Shown here: in pieces, positions 25,667 to 34,704 of the stretch
How positions within the stretch are numbered: position 1 is the first letter of the stretch
How the letters are laid out: each line of letters opens with the position of its first letter
Assembly: GCF_900021165.1 (NCBI RefSeq)
Contig: NZ_FCOQ01000039.1
Location: 30,124 to 94,123 of the forward strand
DNA from: Paenibacillus phocaeensis
GTDB lineage: Bacteria > Bacillota > Bacilli > Paenibacillales > Paenibacillaceae
Direction: 5' to 3'
DNA: 64,000 nt
Program-made: the position numbers and the translations under genes
Notes under the pieces: model-generated
What the model was told of the DNA's origin: nothing
The model's input: the letters and a program-made list of their open reading frames with translations, nothing else
Databases searched by the model: none

Positions 25667-27163
25667 TCAGCTTTGTTCCCGGAAACCTGACGGTGTTTGT
25701 CCGGTATGCCTCCTGAACAGCCGTTTGAAATGTTTCAGATCGCTGTAGCCGACCTGATTAGCAACATCGCCAATCTTGGCAGGAGTTTCCCGAAGGATGG
25801 CCATGGCCTTTTCCATTCTCTCGCGGACCACGAATTCGCTAAAGTTCTCGCCGGTCTCCCGCTTGAACATTTCACTCAAATAGTTGGGATGGATATGCAC
25901 ATGACCGGATACTTCGCCAAGGGAAAGATTTCCATCCAAATGATCCCGTACGTACGTGATCGCCTTTTGAATATGGGAGGTTTTCCCGGAAAATAGCGCC
26001 ATGTACAATTCCATAATCCGGACTAATTGTCCGGTAAAGGTCTCTCCCGTAAATGGACGGTTTGTCGTTTCGGACTCGTCTTTGCTCACACCGACCTGTC
26101 CAGACTTGCCCAAGGAATCGGCCACCCGTTCCAGCCAGCGGTAACCAGCAATGACCACCGATTGGAGATAGGTTTGCAACGAAGCGGGCGTAAGCTGCGC
26201 ATCGCTTCGAAGGTTCTCCAACAGTTCTTTCGCCCATCGCCCAACTTCCTGCGGGTTTCTACCTTTCAGCACCGCGATGAGCCCGGCTTCTTCCTGTTGG
26301 CTGCAAAGCGTCCTGCCCCCCTTGCGCCCCTCGATTTGTTCAAAAGCGATATGTCGTTCCCCTTTCAAAATCCATCTGAACTCCAGAGCGGCGGCCGCTT
26401 CGCTCCAAGAGCGATTTAAGGCTTCCAGGTCATAGGCGACACCGCCCGAACCTGAAATCAAGCGGACATGCAGCGCTCGTTCCAGCTCGGCCAGCTTGCT
26501 TCCCGGAAGTTCCTCTCCGGGCAAAGCCAGCACAACCATCACCCACTGATACGCGTCCTCGATCATTATATTTCCAAAGGTGTGTTTGAGCCGTTCACCG
26601 ATTTCGGCGGAGCTGATTTCGAAGGAATCGTCTACGGATACGATCAATACCCGCAAGGCGGCTCCTCCAGCGGCAACTTCCTGCAAGAAAGGGTAACATT
26701 GCAGCAGGGTCCTCTTTTCCTCCGGCTTAAGCACCGCCCTGGTCAGCAGGGCTTTCTCCAACAGCTTGGAGGCCCCTCGTCGATTCTGCTTGTCCAAAAT
26801 AACCTGCCGCATTCGGTTGGCCACTTCGAGAATATCTTCCGGCTGGCATGTCTTTAACAAATAGTCGCTCACTCCGTCCCGCAATGCTTGCTGGGCATAC
26901 TGAAACTCGTCGTAACCCGACAATATGACAACCTGCATTTCCGGATACGATGCTTTAGCTTCTTTGGCTAGCTCCAGCCCGCTTTTACCGTTCATCCGAA
27001 TATCGGTGAAAATAATGTCCGGGCGTTCCGTCGGAATACGTCCCAGCGCTTCCTCTGCCGATTCTGCCGGCATCAGCAACTCAAAACCCTTGTCCTGCCA
27101 ATCGACGGCTAATCTGATGCCCTCCCGGATGATCAATTCGTCGTCAACGATTAGCACTTTCAT
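25667..27163 (-). CDS. AraC-type response regulator (YesN family)
   Basis: 498 residues from ATG 27163, chosen for the AAAGGAGG ribosome site and receiver start MKVLIVDDELIIREG. Receiver domain 1-120 with Asp54 (IIFTDIRMNGKSG); a long middle region of roughly 130-380; two AraC helix-turn-helix motifs at the C-terminal 100 residues (LGEVSGHVHIHPNYLSEMFKRETG and IGDVANQVGYSDLKHFKRLFRR). Its start overlaps the stop of the upstream kinase gene by 4 bp. It probably activates the binding-protein operon just downstream. Such pairs typically sense extracellular oligosaccharide or a binding protein loaded with it. Confidence 0.92.
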   Translation of the reverse strand: MKVLIVDDELIIREGIRLAVDWQDKGFELLMPAESAEEALGRIPTERPDIIFTDIRMNGKSGLELAKEAKASYPEMQVVILSGYDEFQYAQQALRDGVSDYLLKTCQPEDILEVANRMRQVILDKQNRRGASKLLEKALLTRAVLKPEEKRTLLQCYPFLQEVAAGGAALRVLIVSVDDSFEISSAEIGERLKHTFGNIMIEDAYQWVMVVLALPGEELPGSKLAELERALHVRLISGSGGVAYDLEALNRSWSEAAAALEFRWILKGERHIAFEQIEGRKGGRTLCSQQEEAGLIAVLKGRNPQEVGRWAKELLENLRSDAQLTPASLQTYLQSVVIAGYRWLERVADSLGKSGQVGVSKDESETTNRPFTGETFTGQLVRIMELYMALFSGKTSHIQKAITYVRDHLDGNLSLGEVSGHVHIHPNYLSEMFKRETGENFSEFVVRERMEKAMAILRETPAKIGDVANQVGYSDLKHFKRLFRRHTGQTPSGFREQS

Positions 27164-28914
27164 GATTCCGCCTCCTTTGGGTTCGGGATGACAAAGGATA
27201 CCTTTGTCCCCACACCGGCGCGGCTGTTTAGCTCCAACCCGCACCCGATTCCGTAATGCAGCATTAAACGTTGGTGGACGTTGCGCAGCCCATAGCTTCC
27301 CTGATTGATGACAATCTCACGTTCCAAATTAGATTCCAACAGCAGCCGCCTCAGTTCGGATAGTTTGCTTTCATCCATCCCGGCACCGTCGTCGGACACC
27401 GTAAACCGGATGCCGGTCTCGAATTTCTCGACCTGAACATCAATTCGTCCCGGCCCTTCTTTCTTCAGCACGCCATGCAATATGGCGTTTTCAATCAATG
27501 GTTGCAGCAGTAACTTAAGCATCGTTTGATCCATTAAAACCGGGTCTACCCGGATTTGGAAATCAAACCTGTCAGAATAGCGGGTTGATTGAATATTGAT
27601 ATAACACTGTGCATGTTCGATCTCCTGCCTTATGGTGCAGTATTCACCTCCGCCATTCAGGCTAAAGCGGAGAAATTTGCTGAGCGAACCTACCATTCTT
27701 GCTATTTTATAATCTTTATTTATCAAAGCCAGCCAATTGATCGAAGACAGCGTATTGTACAAAAAATGAGGATTGATCTGCGCCTGCAAGGCCAATAGAT
27801 CCGCTTCCTTCTTCAATGCTTCGTTGCGCTTGACCTGATCGGTCAGATTCCTGATCCGTTCGGTTAGCCTGTTGTAGCTGCGCATAAGTTGTCCTACCTC
27901 GTCCATAGCCGAAACCGGCAGCAGTGGAATCGGCTTCTCCGGATTGGCCGAATTCAGATATTTGACCAGCGCGGATAACGGCTTGGTTACCCTTGAAACG
28001 AGTAGTATCAAAAAGGCGAAGGACAGCAAAATAGCGATAAGGACCGCAAAACCGGTCAAGGACAACACGTAGCGATTCTGGGAGCTGTATTCATCAAATG
28101 GAATGACACCCACCAGCGTCCAGTTCATAGACGGAATTTTATAATAGAGCACAGTGTTCTCTTTCCCACCGCTGTTAAATGCTCCCTCCACGGATGTCTG
28201 GGCTGGAAAATCCGGCAAAATGCTGTTGATCGGTCGATAAAGGTTCGCGGTATCCGTACTGGAAATGATATTCTGGGCTTCGTCCAGAAGAAGGATATAA
28301 CCGTTTCCTTCCAAATCCGAGCTTCCGAGCATTTTGGCGATGACCGTCTCGTCTAGGCTGATCGTCATCTCTCCAATGTACCGGTAGTTGCCGATTTGCT
28401 GAATTGGACGCATCAAGGATATCACCCGTTTTCTGCCTGTTGCCGTCACGTCTTCATATAGCGAAGTCCAGGTTTTTCCACCAATCATGGTCGAATGACC
28501 GGTTTTTGTCGGGTAACCGCTCTTTAAGATGGTGGTCTGGGCAATGGTCGTTTCTTGATCAAAGGAACGAATTTCGATATTGGCGACGTAATCTTTGGTA
28601 TAGGCCAGGTTCATCAGGAAACCGTAAATGGAGGACTGTACCAACGAACCGGTTCGCGTACCGCTGAGGTAATCCTGAATAGTGTCATCCCCGATCAGAA
28701 AAATCGACATATTTTCTACGTCTTTGGTCATCAATTCAAGTTGGGTGCGGATTTGCCGTAGCGTATTCATGCCGGCTTGCTTCGCTTTGTCCTCTGAAAT
28801 TCCCGTGGCGATCCGGTAAGAAAAAATACCAAAGCACAACAGCGGCAATACGGTCGACACCATCACCATCAGCGAAAGTTTATGCTTCAAAGAACGGCCG
28901 AAAAAACGCCCCAT
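27160..28914 (-). CDS. Sensor histidine kinase (YesM family)
   Basis: 584 residues from ATG 28914, with GGGGGAATTATT as ribosome site (another ATG six codons upstream is possible). Membrane helices at about 10-32 and 285-310 flank a 250-residue extracellular sensor domain. A HAMP region follows, then the His_kinase domain with phospho-His near residue 382 in QINPHFLYNTLSSINWLA, and an ATPase domain (SDDGAGM, GSYGLRNVHQRL). First gene of the 28914-16360 cluster and translationally coupled to its regulator. Confidence 0.92.
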   Translation of the reverse strand: MGRFFGRSLKHKLSLMVMVSTVLPLLCFGIFSYRIATGISEDKAKQAGMNTLRQIRTQLELMTKDVENMSIFLIGDDTIQDYLSGTRTGSLVQSSIYGFLMNLAYTKDYVANIEIRSFDQETTIAQTTILKSGYPTKTGHSTMIGGKTWTSLYEDVTATGRKRVISLMRPIQQIGNYRYIGEMTISLDETVIAKMLGSSDLEGNGYILLLDEAQNIISSTDTANLYRPINSILPDFPAQTSVEGAFNSGGKENTVLYYKIPSMNWTLVGVIPFDEYSSQNRYVLSLTGFAVLIAILLSFAFLILLVSRVTKPLSALVKYLNSANPEKPIPLLPVSAMDEVGQLMRSYNRLTERIRNLTDQVKRNEALKKEADLLALQAQINPHFLYNTLSSINWLALINKDYKIARMVGSLSKFLRFSLNGGGEYCTIRQEIEHAQCYINIQSTRYSDRFDFQIRVDPVLMDQTMLKLLLQPLIENAILHGVLKKEGPGRIDVQVEKFETGIRFTVSDDGAGMDESKLSELRRLLLESNLEREIVINQGSYGLRNVHQRLMLHYGIGCGLELNSRAGVGTKVSFVIPNPKEAES

Positions 28915-29162
28915 AATAATTCCCCCATTCATCTTATGTATGCGCTACCAATATACTTTAAATGTGAGAAAAAATTACATATAATTGACTTTCGACATTT
29001 TATTTTGTCTATCATAGCATCTTTTTTGAGTTTTATAGAGGGGAAAGCATTTCTATCTTCACATACATGACATGAACATGACACGATAATCCCCCTGCTC
29101 CATGCCAGTGAACTATCCCCTCCGACTTTGTCAAAAGGCGTTATGATCGGGAGACAGACATA

Positions 29163-29202
29163 CAAAAGAGGCCTTCAAACCGTATTCACGGTGTTGAAGG
29201 CC
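29163..29202 (-). terminator. Terminator of the DMT transporter gene
   Basis: GGCCTTCAA (29170-29178) pairs with TTGAAGGCC (29194-29202), extended inward by ACCG/CGGT. On the minus strand CTCTTTTGT follows. Confidence 0.7.
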
Positions 29203-29250
29203 CCGTATGCTTTTTATCGTCGGATAATAATGTGGCGAAAAGCTGCCCCA

Positions 29251-30258
29251 TCAAAGCGCCGTCCCCTCCGTCTTCCCCTCCCGCTCCATTGCAAACACTG
29301 CGGGTACCTCAGGCTCAAGCGGGGGCGCCTCTTTGCCGTAACGAATGAAGATCCACACACCGCATAAGATGAGTACGCCCGCCGACAGCTGCAGCGGGGT
29401 CAAGCTTTCCTTCAGCAGCATCCAGGCTAACAGCGAAGCAAACACCGGCTCGCCGAGGACGGCCATCGATACGGCCGATGCGCTGAGGTATTTCATCAGC
29501 CAGTTGAACAAATAATGCCCAAACAATGTCGGCACGATCGCCAGCAGCAGGAAAATCCCCCATTCGCGCGGCTCGTAACCGGTAAATCGGATGCCCGCGG
29601 CAACGTTATAAACGGCCATCGATGTTCCGGCTACCGCGAACACAAGAAAATTGTAGACAAATGCACTGATCGTCTGCAGCAGTTGCTTGCCCACCAGGAT
29701 GTGCACTGCGACCGCGACCGTCCCAAGCAGTGACAGCAGATCCCCGGTCACGGCTGCGCCGGACAAGGTGAAATCCCCGGAGCCGATGGCAATCGAGCCG
29801 ATCAGTGCCAGCGCGACGCCGAGAATCATCGCTTTATTCATTTTGGCCCCGAACAGGAAGAACGACCCGAACATCACGATAATCGGCTCCAGCGTCAGAA
29901 TGACGGTGGAACTCGCAACCGTCGTCAGGCGAAGCGATCCCATCCATAACAGGAAATGCAGCCCCAGCATAAGCCCGGAAAACAAAAGGCGCCCCCATTG
30001 CTTACGTGTCAGGCGCGCAATCTCTCCCCGATAGCTCCACAGCAGAGGCAGCATTAAGAAGTTCGTCAAATACATCCGATACATCGCAATCACCGAAACT
30101 TCAGCGTTGGACCAGCGGATGAAAATAGAAGAAAACGAGATGGCGATAATGCCGATCACATACAGAATCTCATATTTGCCCATGGACTTGGTGTTGGTAT
30201 GCATAAGTGGCCGGGTCCCAGCTTTCCGTTTGATTTTGTCGGTTGCATTGGGTTGCAA
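29251..30258 (-). CDS. DMT-family (EamA) metabolite exporter
   Basis: 335 residues with ten predicted membrane helices arranged as two EamA repeats (about 40-165 and 180-305): AEVSVIAMYRMYLTNFLMLPLLW in the first half, LFGHYLFNWLMKYLSASAVSMAVLGEPVFAS in part in the second. The C-terminal tail (about 315-335) is acidic. Start uncertain: AAGGGG lies 11 bp before the first ATG at 30258, while ATGs at 30204 and 30186 would remove a basic N-terminal tail. Divergent from the sulfurtransferase gene. Substrate unknown; the family exports amino acids and related metabolites. Confidence 0.85.
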   Translation of the reverse strand: MQPNATDKIKRKAGTRPLMHTNTKSMGKYEILYVIGIIAISFSSIFIRWSNAEVSVIAMYRMYLTNFLMLPLLWSYRGEIARLTRKQWGRLLFSGLMLGLHFLLWMGSLRLTTVASSTVILTLEPIIVMFGSFFLFGAKMNKAMILGVALALIGSIAIGSGDFTLSGAAVTGDLLSLLGTVAVAVHILVGKQLLQTISAFVYNFLVFAVAGTSMAVYNVAAGIRFTGYEPREWGIFLLLAIVPTLFGHYLFNWLMKYLSASAVSMAVLGEPVFASLLAWMLLKESLTPLQLSAGVLILCGVWIFIRYGKEAPPLEPEVPAVFAMEREGKTEGTAL

Positions 30259-30398
30259 ACCCCTTCATTATAGCGGAGTTAGGGCGGTTCCTCAATCGGT
30301 TTCTTTACGCCGTCTCCCCCCTGTGCTACATTTGGGATAACTTGGCCGTATGGCTGAAAACGGACTATATCCCATCCCATAACTTGGAGGTACTCCCC

Positions 30399-31247
30399 AT
30401 GAATCCGATCGTTTCGAAACAATGGCTGCTGGCTCGCCTGTATGAGCCGGATCTCGTCATCGTCGATTGCCGCTTCGAGCTGGGCCAGCCGGAGGCCGGG
30501 CGCGCGGCCTACGACGCCGCGCATATTCCCGGTGCCGTCTATCTCGATCTGGAACAGGATCTGTCGGCACCGGTCACCACCCACGGCGGGCGCCACCCCT
30601 TGCCCGCCCCGGACGCGTTGGCCGCGCGCTTCGCTCGCGCCGGCATCGGCAACGCCACCAGGGTGGTCGCCTACGACGACCAGGGAGGCTTAAACGCCTC
30701 CCGCCTATGGTGGCTGCTGCGCTGGCTGGGCCATGACGATGTCTGCGTCATGGACGAGGGATTCGCCGCCTGGCAGGCCGGCGGCTATCCCGTGACCGCC
30801 GAGCGGCGGACCGTCGTCCCCGCCGCTTTCACCCCCTCGCTCCGGCCGCAGCTGCTGGCCGGAGTCGAGGACATCCGCCGGGCGCTGGGCGATCCCGGCG
30901 TCCTGCTGGTGGACTCGCGCGCCGCGGATCGCTACGCCGGAGTGCAGGAGCCGCTCGACGTCAAGGCCGGCCACATCCCCGGGGCGATCAACCGGTTCTG
31001 GAAGCAGGTGCTGGACGACAGCGGCTCCTGGAAGAGCGAGGGCGAGCTGCACAAGCAACTGGCGCCGGTCATCGCCGCCCTGGACGAAGGCCGCGAGGCC
31101 ATCGTCTATTGCGGCTCCGGCGTGAGCGCTTGCCCGAACGTGCTCGCCCTCTACCGCCTCGGCTACCCGCAGGTCAAGCTGTACGCCGGCAGTTGGAGCG
31201 ACTGGATTAGCTATGAGGACAATCCGATCGCGACGAGGGACGAGTAA
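30399..31247 (+). CDS. Thiosulfate/3-mercaptopyruvate sulfurtransferase
   Basis: 282-residue tandem rhodanese. The N-terminal inactive domain (about 1-130; VIVDCRFELGQPEAGRAAY, AHIPGAVYLDLEQDLS) is followed by the active domain with catalytic Cys238 in the loop CGSGVSA. A CGSGV-S/T-A loop is typical of mercaptopyruvate-type enzymes, whereas CRKGVT marks thiosulfate rhodaneses, so the former is favoured. ATG 30399 is chosen for the GGAGG 9 bp upstream. Local GC is higher than in most neighbours, seen as runs of GCC/GGC codons. Confidence 0.92.
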   Translation: MNPIVSKQWLLARLYEPDLVIVDCRFELGQPEAGRAAYDAAHIPGAVYLDLEQDLSAPVTTHGGRHPLPAPDALAARFARAGIGNATRVVAYDDQGGLNASRLWWLLRWLGHDDVCVMDEGFAAWQAGGYPVTAERRTVVPAAFTPSLRPQLLAGVEDIRRALGDPGVLLVDSRAADRYAGVQEPLDVKAGHIPGAINRFWKQVLDDSGSWKSEGELHKQLAPVIAALDEGREAIVYCGSGVSACPNVLALYRLGYPQVKLYAGSWSDWISYEDNPIATRDE

Positions 31248-31369
31248 GAGCCGAGAGACCGCGTCGGACGCGGGTGTTGGGGGCTGTGACAGGTAGTGAG
31301 CAAATGACCTGTTGCAGCCTTCTTTGGGCTTTCCTGTCAACAGGGTTGACGGGGGATATAGAACACCGA

Positions 31370-33145
31370 TTACAAATCCACCTCCACCATCGACTGCGCT
31401 GTCTCGGGAAAATCCGTAATCATCCCGTCGATCGGGTACTTGAGAACTTCCTTCATGTCCCGCCGGGTATTAACGGTCCAGACCCAGACTTCGCGCCCAT
31501 CGGCGTGGGCCTTGTCAACGAGGTAATCCGTTAGCATGACCTGCTCAATCGTGTAGAAGTCCACATCAAGCTTCGACAAGTCCCCGAGTGCAAAAAACAA
31601 AATTCTCCCGATCTTGATCTCGGGAGCCAGCTCCCGGATTCGACCCAGCGCCTCCCCGTCGAAGGACTGCACCCTTACCTCTTCCTCGGCCCCGGCCTCC
31701 TTGATGAGGCGAACGACTTCCTCGGCCAGCGCTTCGCTGGAGGAGCCGCTAGGCTTCAGGTCCAGCAGCAGCTTGATTCGCCCTTGCGCTTCGGCAAGCG
31801 TGCTGGCTAACGAAGGAATGTGGATCGGATAACCGTTCTCGTCGATGCCGATGGACATTTGCTGCACATCCGCAAAGTTCATATCGGCAATCCGCTTCCG
31901 CACCCCTGTCATCCGTCTCAGATCGGAATCGTGGTTTAACACCGCCACGCCGTCCTTGGTCATCTGGACGTCCACCTCGGCGACCTGAATGCCTTTATCC
32001 ATTGCCGCAATCAGGGCGGGCAGTGAATTCTCCGGCGCATTTGACGTATCTCCGCGATGCGCCGCGATCTGTACGTTCCATTTGGCGTAGACCAGACTCT
32101 CATTCGCCCGCAAACCGATGAGCACCGCCAGGGTAATGTATATGGCCGCGCCCAGGACGTAGGCGCTCCTCTTCCACTTCAGCCCTTTCCACCAGGCGAC
32201 GATATGGTTTTCCAAACGGCCCAAGCTGCTAGGGCTCACATGAAGCTGATCCCTTGCCCGAATCCATCTGAAGCGGCCAAACGCATAGTATAACCTCGTC
32301 AGCACGAACAGGTTGATCGGCAGCAGCAGAAGTTCCAGCAAATAGGCCAGTACGGTAGAGAACGTCAGCGAATAATGCTGGGTCACGAGCGCTAACACAT
32401 CCAGGTCCAGCCAAGCGGGGATGCGCCCGAGTGCAGATACCGCAGCAGAGGTTATCCCGAGGATCACACCGTTAAACAGAAGCAGCGATCCAAACAGCCG
32501 CCAACGCCGGCCTTGCGTCAGAGCATGGCTCTGACGCACCGCCTGCCGCAGATTCATATCCTCCAGCACGATGCAATGCAGGACGAAAATCCACCGGAGC
32601 GCAGTATACAGCAGCCCGGCAATCAGCACAAGGTAAGCGGCGGTCATGGTAAAGGAAGCATCCAGCACTTGATTATTCAAGAAGATCGGCACGTTAAACA
32701 ACGCGTAAAAGGAAGCCGACAGAGGGGAATCCACAAACGGAATCAGAAGCAGAAGCAACAGCAGCAGTTGGAATACGCCAAACCCAAACAGTTTGGGCAT
32801 CTTGCGCAGCACGGTCAGCACCGCGTCCGAGATGGCGATGGATTTGCCGAAGAACCGCTGCTGAATAAGCACGATCAGCACGAGCAATTCGATCAGCATC
32901 GTGAAGGAAGCGACAAGCCCGATGAGAATCAATCCTGCCATGCCTTTATAGCTTAGACCGATCCGGTAAACTTCCCCGTTGAGCAGGGAGCCGGAACCGA
33001 CCACCCGAAGAACCCGGTTGAACAAGAGCGTGGTGACCGGAAGGATAACGACGCTCGTGAGCAGCATATACAGAAGTTGAAACAACAACAGCTTGGCGGA
33101 ATATTTGCGGAAGTCGCGGATGCTTCTGCCGATCAACTTGAGCAT
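31370..33145 (-). CDS. Membrane glycerophosphodiester phosphodiesterase
   Basis: 591 residues from ATG 33145. Residues 1-340 form a membrane domain of about eight helices of the type found before GDPD domains in Firmicutes. The catalytic GDPD barrel occupies 360-590: AAHRGDTSNAPENSLPAL (catalytic His and Arg, Glu), VAEVDVQMTKDG (metal Glu/Asp) and VLNHDSDLRRMTG (second catalytic His). It hydrolyses glycerophosphodiesters to glycerol-3-phosphate and an alcohol, probably at the cell surface on lipid or teichoic acid material. The hxlR gene ends 20 bp upstream, so co-transcription is possible. Confidence 0.92.
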   Translation of the reverse strand: MLKLIGRSIRDFRKYSAKLLLFQLLYMLLTSVVILPVTTLLFNRVLRVVGSGSLLNGEVYRIGLSYKGMAGLILIGLVASFTMLIELLVLIVLIQQRFFGKSIAISDAVLTVLRKMPKLFGFGVFQLLLLLLLLIPFVDSPLSASFYALFNVPIFLNNQVLDASFTMTAAYLVLIAGLLYTALRWIFVLHCIVLEDMNLRQAVRQSHALTQGRRWRLFGSLLLFNGVILGITSAAVSALGRIPAWLDLDVLALVTQHYSLTFSTVLAYLLELLLLPINLFVLTRLYYAFGRFRWIRARDQLHVSPSSLGRLENHIVAWWKGLKWKRSAYVLGAAIYITLAVLIGLRANESLVYAKWNVQIAAHRGDTSNAPENSLPALIAAMDKGIQVAEVDVQMTKDGVAVLNHDSDLRRMTGVRKRIADMNFADVQQMSIGIDENGYPIHIPSLASTLAEAQGRIKLLLDLKPSGSSSEALAEEVVRLIKEAGAEEEVRVQSFDGEALGRIRELAPEIKIGRILFFALGDLSKLDVDFYTIEQVMLTDYLVDKAHADGREVWVWTVNTRRDMKEVLKYPIDGMITDFPETAQSMVEVDL

Positions 33146-33165
33146 GGACCCCCGCCCCCAGCCCG

Positions 33166-33510
33166 TCAGGTCCACCGCGCAGCCCAAACTTTCATTTCAT
33201 GGCAAATGACGTGCAGGTCCATGCCCTTCGGCGTGAGCGAATATTCGACCGTCACGGGAACGGTGGGGTATACCGTCCGCTCCAGCACTCCTTTCTCCTC
33301 CAGATGGCGCAGCGTGCTGGTCAACGCGCGTGGACTCACCTGCGGAATGCGGCGCTGCAGCTCCCCGAAACGAAGCGTGCCGCCAAACAATTCGCGGATG
33401 ACGAGGAACGCCCATTTCCCCCCGAGCACGTCCAGTGTTTTTTCAATGTTGCATTCGATATGCTCCGGCGTTTTCGGAATATAATTGCTTGCTTTGCGTA
33501 CGGTGGTCAT
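33166..33510 (-). CDS. HxlR-family transcriptional regulator
   Basis: 114 residues from ATG 33510, with GGGAGGTTAAAGGG as ribosome site; the frame extends 20 codons further but without a site. The winged helix is clear: CNIEKTLDVLGGKWAFLVIRELFGGTLRFGELQRRIP and ISPRALTSTLRHLEEKGV-type text near 50-75, ending in the typical WAARW. HxlR/YodB proteins often sense electrophiles or oxidants through an N-terminal Cys; here Cys near residue 17 (HIECNIEKTL) is conserved in position. Divergent from an aldo/keto reductase, its probable target. An imperfect palindrome TATTATGTATAGTA lies at 33549-33562. Confidence 0.9.
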   Translation of the reverse strand: MTTVRKASNYIPKTPEHIECNIEKTLDVLGGKWAFLVIRELFGGTLRFGELQRRIPQVSPRALTSTLRHLEEKGVLERTVYPTVPVTVEYSLTPKGMDLHVICHEMKVWAARWT

Positions 33511-33548
33511 CCCTTTAACCTCCCAATTGGATGCAGCTATTACAGCTA

Positions 33549-33562
33549 TATTATGTATAGTA
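33549..33562. promoter_or_regulatory. Candidate HxlR operator
   Basis: TATTATGTATAGTA is a 14-bp imperfect palindrome in the 162-bp gap between hxlR and the aldo/keto reductase. The TATA-rich dyad resembles sites used by this regulator class. Support is positional only. Confidence 0.3.
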
Positions 33563-33672
33563 AGTATCATCGATATAATTAAGTGAAGGAGTTTTCACTT
33601 CTTTAAATTGTATATGAACTTTAATAAAATGAAAATGGTTACAACCCAAAAAGATCAGGAGGATGAGGACAC

Positions 33673-34611
33673 ATGGAATATAGAAGACTGGGCGGAAGCG
33701 GTCTCAAAGTGAGCGAAATTAGCTTGGGCAGCTGGCTGACCTACGGCGGGTACGTCGAGCGCGAAAATGCCGAGAAGTCGATCAAAACGGCTTACGATTT
33801 GGGCATCAATTTCTTCGACACCGCCAACGTATACGAAAAAGGCGCAGCCGAAGAGCTCGTAGGCAAAGCGCTTAAGGCTTATCCGCGGGAATCCTACGTG
33901 CTGGCCACGAAGGCGTTCTGGCCGATGGGCGAGGGACCCAACGACCGCGGTTTATCGCGCAAGCACGTTATGGAGCAAGTGCATGCAAGCCTGAAGCGTC
34001 TAGGCCATGATTATATCGATATCTTTTATTGTCACCGCCACGATCCGGAGACACCGCTATACGAAACGCTGCGCACCATCGATGACCTGATTCGCCAAGG
34101 CAAAATCCTGTACGCCGGGGTCAGCGAATGGCAGGCATCGCAAATCGCGGAAGCGGTCGGGCTCGCCGACCGTTATCTGCTGGACCGCATCGTGGTCAAT
34201 CAGCCGGTGTATAACATGTTTAACCGTTACATCGAGAAGGAAGTGATCCCGGTCAGCGAACGCTCCGGCATCGGTCAGGTCGTCTTCTCCCCGCTGGCTC
34301 AAGGCTTGTTGACCGGCAAATATACGTCGGCTTCCGACATTCCGCAGGACAGCCGCGCGGCCAAGCTCGATTGGGTCCGCAAAGGGATCACGGAAGAAAA
34401 CATCGCAAAGGTGAAGCAACTGGAGGGCATTGCCGCCGAGCTTGGTATCAGCGTGGGCAATCTGGCCCTGGCCTGGATCCTGCGTCAAAACAATGTCGCA
34501 AGCGCGCTTGTCGGGGCCAGCCGTCCGGAGCAAGTGACCGAGAATGCCAAGGCTTCCGGCATCAAGCTCAGTGAAGACGTGCTGACGCGGATCGAGGAGA
34601 TCCTAAAATAA
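33673..34611 (+). CDS. Aldo/keto reductase (KCNAB/YghZ-like)
   Basis: 312-residue NADPH-dependent TIM-barrel oxidoreductase. Tetrad regions visible: NFFDTANVYEKGAAEE (Asp, Tyr), VLATKAFW (Lys) and DIFYCHRHDPETP (His). C-terminal cofactor region GASRPEQVTENAKASG is typical. AGGAGGATGAGG precedes the ATG. Divergent from an HxlR regulator, suggesting carbonyl-stress induction. Substrate not predictable beyond aldehydes or ketones. Confidence 0.93.
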   Translation: MEYRRLGGSGLKVSEISLGSWLTYGGYVERENAEKSIKTAYDLGINFFDTANVYEKGAAEELVGKALKAYPRESYVLATKAFWPMGEGPNDRGLSRKHVMEQVHASLKRLGHDYIDIFYCHRHDPETPLYETLRTIDDLIRQGKILYAGVSEWQASQIAEAVGLADRYLLDRIVVNQPVYNMFNRYIEKEVIPVSERSGIGQVVFSPLAQGLLTGKYTSASDIPQDSRAAKLDWVRKGITEENIAKVKQLEGIAAELGISVGNLALAWILRQNNVASALVGASRPEQVTENAKASGIKLSEDVLTRIEEILK

Positions 34612-34622
34612 TCAGCAGACGA

Positions 34623-34690
34623 AAGGGCATTATCCCGATATCTCCCCTAGAGGGTCTATCCGTCGATAATGCCCTTATCGATTTTATTTT
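34623..34690 (+). terminator. Terminator of the aldo/keto reductase gene
   Basis: AAGGGCATTATC (34623-34634) pairs with GATAATGCCCTT (34665-34676), followed by ATCGATTTTATTTTT. It lies between convergent genes. Confidence 0.8.
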
Positions 34691-34704
34691 TATGCAATCA
34701 AATG

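Noticed and set aside
27164..27244. 27-residue extension of the YesN-type regulator at 25667
   Set aside because: It overlaps the kinase coding end without a ribosome site, whereas AAAGGAGG fits ATG 27163 and the receiver begins there.
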